This document shows positions 10,501 to 12,500 of a stretch of DNA of 12,500 bases, piece after piece. The notes under the pieces are model-generated. The model saw only the letters and a program-made list of their open reading frames with translations. It was not told the origin of the DNA and did no database searches. The position numbers and the translations under genes are program-made. Source of the DNA: Chromera velia (Eukaryota; Sar; Chromeraceae); NCBI GenBank assembly GCA_018398765.1, contig JAHBMJ010000614.1:1948-14447 (forward strand), written 5' to 3'. Position 1 is the first letter of the stretch. Every line of letters starts with the position of its first letter.

Positions 10501-12471
10501 CTGTAAGTTATGTGAAGGCATTGGTAGGCGGCATTCTTTTTCGTTTCAGTAGGTACGGACGGTACTGGTCTCTAGGTTGTGTGATGCTCTAAGAGGAGAA
10601 CGGCAGTAAAGAATGGCATAAGGAAGACGCAATTGATTCAAACGACATGGACCCGCACTCAACTGCATTTCGGTGACTATTTACTTGTTTTAATCGATTT
10701 GTTTGACAAGATCTCCGGATGCGTCTTCCATTTTTTTTTCTTTCTCTCGCATGTACCCGTCTCCCTCGCTCTCTTTCCGTATCGGTCTCGATGCGTGCCT
10801 GTATGCGTTCCTGTGCAAGAAACAACGCAGGCATAAATTCGACAGTACCGCACTATTGTCTATTGTCAAAAATGTTTTCCGTCTGCTTTCTTCTTTTGCT
10901 TGCAGTGACTGCCGGACCGATCGTAAGTATGCTCATCCTGTCGCCTGCCGATGGATTTTGTCTTATACGTGTTCGGCTCCTTCATCTCTTAATTCGAATC
11001 TTTTGTTGTTTCTCCTTTTTGTGCACCCCCTCAGGTGTAAATTTCCTTCTCGACGATCGCCCTCCTGAGTCCCCACTTTTGACTGCCTCTAATCCTCCCG
11101 CCTCGATCGCGTTGATGTGCATTAAATTTTAACTGTCCCTGCCCCAAAGATTATCATCAAGACCACAGACCATATCAAGGATTCCTCTGCCTGCAGGTGG
11201 CTGAAATCTGCAACGACGATGGCAGTACCTCCTCAGCTAATGTGACAGCAGGGTACGATAACGAGATCTCCAAGATTGAACAATGGTAGGCAGACAACGC
11301 CGGACTCACGGGTGCTGCAGAATTGGTCCGTCTCTCTGCATTGTGGTATCCAGAGATTGAGTGTGCAAGTTTTGTTGGGCACGTGACGGAAATAGAGGAT
11401 CGATCCATTTCTTTCTGTAGTTTGTTGTGTCGGCAGTTGTTCTAACAAACAGCTTTTGATTTTTGCCGCCGCAAGTCTCCCTGACAGTGTGCTTCTTCTA
11501 CACAGGTCTGATTCCTCCTCTCCCTATTCTTTTCTACATAATGCAGGGCACTGCTGCTCTGGAGACCCTGGATGCGAAATTGGCCGCCTGCATTGCCCTC
11601 GCCCCCACAGCCGAAAAAGAAGCCATTGCCGTTGACTCTGCAAAGTCCTCCGTCGTCACCGTCTCTACCCTTTTGGTCCGTTTTTAATCACGTCATTCAC
11701 CTGGATTTTTGTTTCTTTTTTTTTTTCCGTTTTCCTTTCGTTTGTTCTTTCTTTCTTTCTTTCTTTCTTCCTTTTGGTTTCCTTTTTCGCTTTCTTGACT
11801 GCTTGCTTCCTCTTCCCATATGTTACTTTGCAGTAATACGGCATGTCTGTGTATATATGATGCACACACGCCAATCTGAAATTGTGAAACTGCAGACCTC
11901 AATGAATTCTGAGCTTGGCACTTCTACGGGAACGACTCGGAGTGGAGGAGGCAACACGTCATCCAGTGGCGATTCCTCTGTCGTCTCCACTTTGAGCAGC
12001 CCCATAGTTGTGACTGCGCCTCCTGTCAAAGAGGCAGGAAGCGAAGAGAAAGACAAAGCGACAGAGACGGCGATCAAACTTCTGGCAGCTGTGGACAGCA
12101 TTGGTGAGCCTCACAGTGTCTTCATATCGATTGAATTTCTATCTCTGCTTGCGTCTGCAGGCCTATCCTCAGTTTTGAGAGTGAGAGACTACTTAAATGA
12201 CATATCAATCATTCACAGGCATTCATGCCTTTCACAAATATTTTTATGTGCAGCGAGCAATCTCTCAAGTGCAGTAGAAGTCGGCAAGATGACGATCATC
12301 AAGACAGAGACGCTCAGCATTGCCGTCAGAAGCAGCCCTCCTGAGGCAACCTCCTTGGAAGCAAAATCAGACAAGACCTCGGTGGCTCTTCGCATGGCTG
12401 ATCCCGCAACTATCGGTGCATCCGCAGACTTAATGAAGCTGCATAGCACCTGTCATGCAACATATCTGTAA
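73..12471 (+). CDS. Partial multi-exon gene: modular discoidin/sushi/EGF ectodomain protein
   Basis: This is the gene-level entry; the exons are listed separately. At least 20 coding exons on one strand join in consistent phase and encode three discoidin-like domains, eight sushi (CCP) domains, three EGF-like domains, two extra micro-exons and a C-terminal stalk. Such combinations occur in secreted or cell-surface adhesion proteins, so an extracellular binding role is inferred; no ligand can be named. No start codon, signal peptide, transmembrane segment or polyadenylation site could be identified, so both ends probably lie outside the window. Seven exons carry an in-frame stop and one sushi exon lacks a usable donor, so a single full-length standard-code product is not possible from this allele as read. 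It could be a pseudogene, an exon-skipping gene, or contain assembly errors. Confidence 0.7.
1301..1387. repeat. Direct repeat, two 30-bp copies
   Basis: Positions 1301-1330 and 1358-1387 match at 27 of 30 bases. Both start TTTCTTTCTTTTGAGTTG and end in TTTCT. They lie 57 bp apart (start to start) inside the first large intron. This looks like a local duplication; no function is evident. Confidence 0.75.
1521..1577 (+). repeat. TCTG/TTTC microsatellite forming a polypyrimidine tract
   Basis: Runs of TCTG (about seven tandem units) flanked by TTTC units lead directly into the TTGCAG acceptor of sushi exon S1. The tract is pure pyrimidine plus G and probably serves as the splicing polypyrimidine tract. 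Length variation here could change acceptor strength. Confidence 0.85.
1582..1821 (+). CDS. Exon S1: degraded sushi/CCP domain with in-frame TAG
   Basis: The exon opens in phase 1 after TTGCAG. It shows the sushi pattern Cys6, then VYAC, then FNC, and aligns with the later sushi repeats (shared QPNTL, G-N-I-G-D, FxY-x-C). A TAG at 1785-1787 (residue 69) falls on the conserved Trp before K-G, where later copies read T-W-K-G. The fourth Cys is also missing: the expected P-P-T-C is P-P-I-Y. A run of nine G bases adds one residue, and another Gly is inserted after the stop. The 3' boundary is uncertain; C|GTCAGC at 1821/1822 keeps phase 1. This is the most diverged sushi unit and probably cannot form both disulfides. 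Confidence 0.55.
1822..2273 (+). other. Intron between S1 and D2
   Basis: About 450 bases, with no coding block supported. The 5' part holds a 28-bp tandem repeat (1850-1933); the rest is C/T-rich with TCCTTCC runs near 2080-2100. It ends in a pyrimidine tract and CTTTCAG. Confidence 0.6.
1850..1933. repeat. Three-unit 28-bp imperfect tandem repeat
   Basis: Units run 1850-1877, 1878-1905 and 1906-1933. Each begins AG(A/T)GATGGTT and continues with a T-rich centre into TTGAT(C/A)TC. All three are exactly 28 bp, differing by a few substitutions. The repeat sits just after the damaged end of S1. It is probably a minisatellite; no function is evident. Confidence 0.85.
2274..2921 (+). CDS. Exon D2: discoidin-like domain with in-frame TAG
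   Basis: A 648-nt phase 1-1 exon between CTTTCAG and G|GTCGGT. The LPPSDIG opening, AFD motif, S-SDGSTWTSFGEF strand, GPFNYFKL strand and closing IVLYAT all match D1 and D3, so it is the same galactose-binding-like module. A TAG at 2321-2323 sits 16 codons into the exon, where D1 and D3 have the Trp of S-A-W. Everything downstream is open and well conserved, which argues that decay is recent or that the exon is skipped or recoded. An AG formed by the TAG itself could act as an acceptor, but it would be in the wrong phase for the preceding exons. Confidence 0.65.
2922..3483 (+). other. Intron between D2 and EGF1, with AGGCAG-rich tract
   Basis: About 560 bases without a supported coding block. 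The middle (about 3190-3380) is rich in AGGCAG-like words, giving an A/G-rich + strand that contrasts with the C/T-rich introns elsewhere. It ends GATTTGCAG. Confidence 0.6.
3190..3380. repeat. Degenerate AGGCAG-rich repeat tract
   Basis: Many imperfect copies of (A)GGCAG/AGACA words. The 13-mer AGACACAAAGCCA occurs twice, at 3230-3242 and 3275-3287. It is the reverse-strand counterpart of the CTGTCTG words in other introns. Probably a decayed simple repeat. Confidence 0.6.
3484..3588 (+). CDS. Exon EGF1a: calcium-binding-type EGF, first five cysteines
   Basis: A 105-nt exon opening in phase 1 after TTGCAG. It reads DDECVDGVHNC, then a third Cys in A-D-C-N, then S-F-T-C-T-C and N-S-G-F-E. 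The D-x-E-C start and the aromatic before C-x-C are typical of calcium-binding EGF domains. Only five of the six Cys are present. The sixth is supplied by the next 30-nt exon, so the EGF is split by an intron at the G-F-E-G turn. The donor G|GTTAGG is weak but keeps phase 1. The role is probably a rigid calcium-dependent spacer in the ectodomain. Confidence 0.75.
3589..4048 (+). other. Intron between EGF1a and EGF1b
   Basis: 460 bases with no supported gene. A 144-codon open frame crosses it and the following micro-exon in a different frame, but it has no domain pattern and ignores the splice sites, so it was not called. The intron ends TGTGTGCAG. Confidence 0.55.
4049..4078 (+). CDS. Exon EGF1b: 30-nt micro-exon supplying the sixth EGF cysteine
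   Basis: A phase 1-1 micro-exon between GTGCAG and G|GTCAGT encoding GSATEGVVCN across the junction. Joined to the previous exon it gives a G-F-E-G...V-V-C ending that places Cys6 where an EGF domain needs it. A second micro-exon of the same type (T-P-D-G-V-V-C-D) occurs at 6725-6763, so the V-V-C cassette is a recurrent unit. The call rests on splice signals, phase and Cys count rather than length. Confidence 0.65.
4079..4414 (+). other. Intron between EGF1b and S2
   Basis: 336 bases with no supported coding block. It ends in a strong CGTCTGCAG acceptor. The donor is GTCAGT. Confidence 0.6.
4415..4636 (+). CDS. Exon S2: sushi/CCP domain with TGA at the core Trp
   Basis: A 222-nt phase 1-1 exon (CTGCAG to A|GTAAGC) with sushi cysteines at residues 4, 40, 56 and 73, as in the other repeats. 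The buried Trp between Cys3 and Cys4 (residue 66 in S3) is TGA at 4609-4611; intact copies read TGG. All four Cys are kept and the frame stays open after the stop. The first 180 nt are nearly identical to S6, whereas the last part (TCATG(A/G)AAGG...CCTACTTGCTCA) resembles S4, suggesting a mosaic origin by recombination. Skipping it would not shift the frame. Confidence 0.7.
4637..4866 (+). other. Intron between S2 and EGF2
   Basis: 230 bases with donor GTAAGC and acceptor TCTGCAG. No coding pattern or repeat of note. Confidence 0.65.
4867..4995 (+). CDS. Exon EGF2: complete six-cysteine EGF domain, intact
   Basis: A 129-nt phase 1-1 exon from TCTGCAG to A|GTAAGT. It encodes V-N-E-C, D-T-H-N-C, A-M-C-T-D, G-T-F-T-C-A-C, then G-F-A-S-G and a final Cys in P-P-C-N, so all six cysteines of an EGF domain lie in one exon. 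The N-E-C start and the T-F-T-C spacing fit the calcium-binding subclass. It has no stop and strong splice sites, and it is the same length as EGF3. It sits between sushi S2 and discoidin-like D3 as a probable spacer. Confidence 0.85.
4996..5581 (+). other. Intron between EGF2 and D3
   Basis: 586 bases, with no supported coding block. It contains a 16-bp direct repeat (5059-5074 and 5079-5094). The donor is a consensus GTAAGT and the acceptor is CATGCAG. Confidence 0.6.
5059..5094. repeat. 16-bp direct repeat, 20-bp period
   Basis: GCATCTTGAGAGCTTT occurs at 5059-5074 and again at 5079-5094. The copies are identical. A further partial CATCTTG precedes the first copy. Small local duplication in an intron. 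Confidence 0.85.
5582..6205 (+). CDS. Exon D3: discoidin-like domain with in-frame TAG
   Basis: The exon opens in phase 1 after CATGCAG with LPLSDIAAASAW, matching D1. It keeps the AFDKV element, a GPFNYFRFD strand and the closing VVLYS. A TAG at 6001-6003 replaces the Trp of the hallmark strand: D1 has D-G-S-S-W-T, D2 D-G-S-T-W-T, and D3 D-N-A-N-stop-V. The same frame stays open afterwards. The donor position used by D2 is CAG|AT here, so the exon end is uncertain; G|GTGAAC at 6205/6206 restores phase 1 and adds about seven residues. It is most simply a disabled copy, or a skippable cassette. Confidence 0.6.
6206..6724 (+). other. Intron between D3 and the orphan micro-exon
   Basis: About 520 bases. 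A possible decayed EGF start (acceptor at 6246, then a V-E-C-V-like reading) is followed by no further EGF cysteines, so no exon is called. A proline-rich translation near 6360-6430 comes from C-rich low-complexity DNA. The acceptor is GTATGCAG. Confidence 0.55.
6725..6763 (+). CDS. 39-nt micro-exon, EGF1b-like V-V-C cassette
   Basis: A phase 1-1 micro-exon between TATGCAG and G|GTAGGT. Across the junction it reads ATVDITPDGVVCD, close to the EGF1b micro-exon (T-E-G-V-V-C-N). In EGF1 this cassette supplies the sixth cysteine, but no five-cysteine EGF exon was found upstream here, so its Cys appears unpaired. It may be a leftover of a lost EGF exon or a linker between D3 and S3. The identification depends on splice signals, phase and similarity to 4049-4078. 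Confidence 0.55.
6764..7074 (+). other. Intron before the sushi array
   Basis: 311 bases. Donor GTAGGT, acceptor TCCACAG. T-rich in the middle; no coding block supported. Confidence 0.6.
7075..7296 (+). CDS. Exon S3: intact sushi/CCP domain
   Basis: A 222-nt phase 1-1 exon encoding 74 residues with Cys at 4, 40, 56 and 73 and the core Trp at 66, the full sushi signature (Cys1-Cys3, Cys2-Cys4 disulfides expected). It has the F-T-Y-T-C element before Cys2 and an N-S-T sequon before the Trp (possible N-glycosylation). The donor is G|GTTGGT. This is the reference copy for judging damage in the others. Sushi domains mediate protein-protein contacts on cell surfaces; the partner is unknown. Confidence 0.85.
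7297..7590 (+). other. Intron between S3 and S4
   Basis: 294 bases, not visibly similar to the other inter-sushi introns although the flanking exons are. It ends CTCCTCCGCAG. Confidence 0.65.
7591..7812 (+). CDS. Exon S4: intact sushi/CCP domain
   Basis: A 222-nt phase 1-1 exon with all four cysteines and the core Trp (N-S-S-W-K-G, with an N-S-S sequon). It ends P-T-C-S and G|GTCGGC. Differences from S3 are mainly at Cys2 (M-Y-T-C-N-N-G) and after Cys3 (T-E-N-S). Its 3' end resembles the 3' end of S2. No lesion was found. Confidence 0.85.
7813..8081 (+). other. Intron between S4 and S5
   Basis: 269 bases; donor GTCGGC, acceptor CACTTGCAG. No coding block supported. Confidence 0.65.
8082..8303 (+). 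CDS. Exon S5: sushi/CCP domain with a missing splice donor
   Basis: The 222-nt unit has four cysteines and the core Trp (T-S-T-W-K-G), with no stop inside. At the point where S3 and S4 have TCAG|GT, this copy has TCAG|CT, so the GT donor is absent. Reading on gives A-T-R-M-E-F and a TAA at 8321-8323, with no GT donor in between. A nearby GC dinucleotide would not keep phase 1. The unit is therefore either an alternative terminal exon ending at 8323, skipped, or dead. It also lacks the N-glycosylation sequon of S3/S4. Confidence 0.7.
8304..8647 (+). other. Intergap between S5 and S6 (intron or read-through)
   Basis: 344 bases with no recognisable 5' donor. The 3' end is a normal acceptor (CCGTGCAG). 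A TAA lies at 8321-8323 in the S5 frame. No further exon or polyadenylation signal close to the TAA could be supported. Confidence 0.5.
8648..8878 (+). CDS. Exon S6: intact sushi/CCP domain with a donor displaced by 9 nt
   Basis: Cysteines at 4, 40, 56, 73 and Trp66 are all present, with an N-S-T sequon. At the usual 222-nt boundary the sequence is TCAG|AT instead of TCAG|GT. Nine bases further on, C|GTATGA at 8878/8879 offers a good donor that keeps phase 1 and adds D-E-G to the domain. The displaced donor is inferred; without it the frame stays open to a TGA at 8980-8982. The first 180 nt are nearly the same as S2. Confidence 0.75.
8879..9116 (+). other. Intron between S6 and S7
   Basis: About 238 bases from the inferred GTATGA donor to CGGCTGCAG. 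No coding block supported beyond the possible read-through of S6. Confidence 0.55.
9117..9338 (+). CDS. Exon S7: sushi/CCP domain with TAG and a lost fourth cysteine
   Basis: A 222-nt phase 1-1 exon. Residue 38, Tyr in S3-S6 (F-T-Y-T-C), is TAG at 9227-9229. The fourth cysteine codon at 9332-9334 is TAC (Tyr) rather than TGC, and the conserved G-T-P-P has become G-I-S-P. The core Trp is kept. With one stop and a broken Cys2-Cys4 disulfide, this is the most clearly disabled sushi copy in the array. The donor A|GTAAGT is strong, and a duplicate of this exon end lies 51 bp downstream. Confidence 0.7.
9324..9402 (+). repeat. Duplicated exon end and splice donor of S7
   Basis: The 28 bases 9324-9351 (end of S7 plus its donor) recur at 9375-9402 with two mismatches. 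The first copy has CTTACTCC where the second has CTTGCTCC, so the downstream copy keeps the Cys codon that S7 has lost. The second copy also contains A|GTAAGT. The spacer is A-rich. Confidence 0.85.
9339..9836 (+). other. Intron between S7 and S8
   Basis: 498 bases. Besides the duplicated exon end at 9375-9402, no coding block is supported. It ends CACATGCAG after a T-rich stretch. Confidence 0.6.
9837..10058 (+). CDS. Exon S8: diverged sushi/CCP domain with in-frame TAG
   Basis: A 222-nt phase 1-1 exon, more diverged than S2-S7 (I-T-C-S-E-T-T-D start, G-T-G-A-Q-R-V, G-F-T-L-G-G-S). All four cysteines and the core Trp (V-S-T-W-K-G) are kept. TAG at 9911-9913 stands at residue 26, where S2-S7 have Gln (CAG) in T-S-Q-(T/M)-G-N-T. 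The donor is G|GTCGGC. Its divergence suggests it is an older member and not part of the recent S2-S7 expansion. Confidence 0.7.
10059..10373 (+). other. Intron between S8 and EGF3
   Basis: 315 bases with donor GTCGGC and acceptor CCTTGCAG. An open frame runs through it from S8, but it has no domain pattern and is treated as intron. Confidence 0.6.
10374..10502 (+). CDS. Exon EGF3: EGF domain with Cys3 replaced by Tyr
   Basis: A 129-nt phase 1-1 exon from CTTGCAG to T|GTAAGT. It reads V-D-E-C, G-V-H-N-C, D-G-S-F-T-C-A-C, then G-Y-Q-G-D-G and a last Cys in S-V-C-A. The calcium-binding EGF motif is clear. Where EGF2 has A-M-C-T-D, this copy has A-A-Y-T-D (TAT at 10427-10429), so the third cysteine is lost and the expected Cys1-Cys3 disulfide cannot form. 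There is no stop and both splice sites are strong. Confidence 0.8.
10503..10905 (+). other. Intron between EGF3 and the 17-nt micro-exon
   Basis: 403 bases; consensus GTAAGT donor and a strong TTTTGCTTGCAG acceptor. Contains a T9 run and C/T-rich sequence near 10730-10780. No coding block supported. Confidence 0.6.
10906..10922 (+). CDS. 17-nt micro-exon changing phase from 1 to 0
   Basis: Flanked by a strong acceptor (GCTTGCAG) and a near-perfect donor (GTAAGTATG). It completes the EGF3 split codon and adds T-A-G-P-I, moving the reading from phase 1 to phase 0, the phase of the following stalk exons. It marks the change from phase 1-1 modules to the C-terminal region. Called on splice signals and phase only. 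Confidence 0.5.
10923..11196 (+). other. Intron before the C-terminal stalk
   Basis: 274 bases. Donor GTAAGT, acceptor GCCTGCAG. An internal CCTCAG would lead straight to a TAA and is rejected as an acceptor. Confidence 0.55.
11197..11325 (+). CDS. Stalk exon 1: 129 nt, phase 0-0, with in-frame TAG
   Basis: The exon opens in phase 0 after CCTGCAG with V-A-E-I-C-N-D-D-G-S and continues N-E-I-S-K-I-E-Q-W before TAG at 11287-11289, then resumes A-D-N-A-G-L-T-G-A-A-E-L to a GTCCGT donor. The composition is hydrophilic and partly helical; no named domain is recognised. Alternatively the exon stops at TG|GTAGGC (11285/11286), which avoids the TAG, but this ends in phase 2 and does not match the next exon in its more protein-like frame. 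The boundaries are tentative. Confidence 0.4.
11326..11546 (+). other. Intron between stalk exons 1 and 2
   Basis: 221 bases; donor GTCCGT (weak), acceptor AATGCAG. No coding block supported. Confidence 0.45.
11547..11675 (+). CDS. Stalk exon 2: 129 nt, phase 0-0, Ala/Lys/Glu-rich helical segment
   Basis: Encodes 43 residues beginning G-T-A-A-L-E-T-L-D-A-K-L and ending V-V-T-V-S-T-L-L, with spaced Leu/Ala and charged residues typical of an amphipathic helix or short coiled coil. It opens after AATGCAG and closes at GTCCGT, the same donor hexamer and exon length as the previous stalk exon. No stop in this frame. No known domain is recognised; probably a membrane-proximal stalk. Confidence 0.5.
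11676..11895 (+). other. Intron between stalk exons 2 and 3, with TTTC microsatellite
   Basis: 220 bases. Contains a T-run near 11716-11726 and a TTTC microsatellite at about 11745-11771. The acceptor is AACTGCAG; an upstream TTTGCAG would lead directly to TAA in phase 0. Confidence 0.55.
11896..12103 (+). CDS. Stalk exon 3: Ser/Thr/Gly-rich linker and helical segment
   Basis: The exon opens in phase 0 with T-S-M-N-S-E-L-G. It runs through a Ser/Thr/Gly-rich stretch (S-G-G-G-N-T-S-S-S-G-D-S-S), likely a flexible and possibly O-glycosylated linker. It ends with a charged helical segment (E-E-K-D-K-A-T-E-T-A-I-K-L-L-A-A-V-D-S-I) and a good G|GTGAGC donor in phase 1. The frame also stays open past this donor, so read-through is possible. 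With the next exon it may form the start of a GAIN-like autoproteolysis region, but no GPS motif is visible. Confidence 0.5.
12104..12253 (+). other. Intron between stalk exons 3 and 4
   Basis: 150 bases, open in the exon frame throughout. Donor GTGAGC and acceptor TATGTGCAG. An alternative acceptor (GTCTGCAG, exon from 12161) would also keep phase 1 and add about 31 residues. Confidence 0.45.
12254..12471 (+). CDS. Stalk exon 4: beta-rich segment, possibly GAIN-like, 3' end uncertain
   Basis: Opens in phase 1 and reads A-S-N-L-S-S-A-V-E-V-G, then T-I-I-K-T-E-T-L-S-I-A-V-R, then D-K-T-S-V-A-L-R. The alternating beta pattern after a helical segment recalls the GAIN region of adhesion receptors and polycystin-like proteins, but the match is weak and no GPS cleavage site is present in the window. 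The frame ends at TAA (12469-12471). A phase 1 donor G|GTGCAT at 12415/12416 may end the exon earlier, in which case the protein continues beyond the window. Confidence 0.45.
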
Positions 12472-12500
12472 CGGCTTGCATTTGGCCCATTATCTTTCAA

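Noticed and set aside
10719-11132. 137-codon Cys/Leu/Phe-rich open frame resembling a membrane segment
   Set aside because: It is a translation of C/T-rich intron sequence that ignores the strong 10905 acceptor and 10923 donor. Pyrimidine-rich DNA commonly gives such hydrophobic readings.
11572-12471. A single 299-codon open frame through the stalk region
   Set aside because: It runs through the TTTC microsatellite intron, and in stalk exon 2 it uses a frame rich in Pro/Ser. The spliced frame gives helical, charged segments and respects GT/AG sites.
1-12500. Bacterial features: operons, ribosome binding sites, CRISPR, insertion sequences
   Set aside because: Spliced eukaryotic exon structure throughout; no spaced repeat array, transposase or terminal inverted repeats were seen.

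Overview
The window looks like nuclear DNA of a protist and holds one large, intron-rich gene on the + strand, open at both ends of the window. All boundaries are read by eye. Nearly every recognisable coding block is short, begins after a pyrimidine-rich ...GCAG acceptor, and ends at a GT donor. Introns make up well over half of the sequence. The modular extracellular protein, the (T/C)GCAG acceptors and the pyrimidine-rich introns fit an alveolate such as a chromerid alga (Chromera-like). That placement is inference, not proof. No second gene, tRNA, rRNA, mobile element or CRISPR array could be supported on either strand.

Layout, 5' to 3': discoidin-like (F5/8 type C-like) module D1 (73-666); sushi/CCP module S1 (1582-about 1821); discoidin-like D2 (2274-2921); EGF1 split over a 105-nt exon (3484-3588) and a 30-nt micro-exon (4049-4078); S2 (4415-4636); EGF2 (4867-4995); discoidin-like D3 (5582-about 6205); a 39-nt micro-exon (6725-6763); six sushi modules S3-S8 (7075-10058); EGF3 (10374-10502); a 17-nt micro-exon (10906-10922); and a C-terminal stalk of helical and Ser/Thr/Gly-rich exons (11197-about 12471) that may lead into a GAIN-type region. 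The module exons from D1 to EGF3 are phase 1 at both ends, so each is a portable unit. Sushi units S2-S8 are each exactly 222 nt when measured to the same boundary. Together they describe the ectodomain of a large secreted or membrane adhesion-type protein. The N-terminus (signal peptide) and any membrane segment lie outside the window.

The most unusual point is the damage pattern. Seven of the coding exons contain one in-frame stop each. Six are TAG and one is TGA, and four of the seven replace a conserved Trp. Two sushi donors (S5, S6) have lost the GT dinucleotide, and two structural Cys residues have become Tyr. Yet no frameshift is seen and all seven stop-bearing exons are symmetric in phase. 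The locus may be a decaying pseudogene, an ectodomain that skips damaged cassettes, or, more speculatively, a recoded or edited transcript. Sequence alone does not decide between these.
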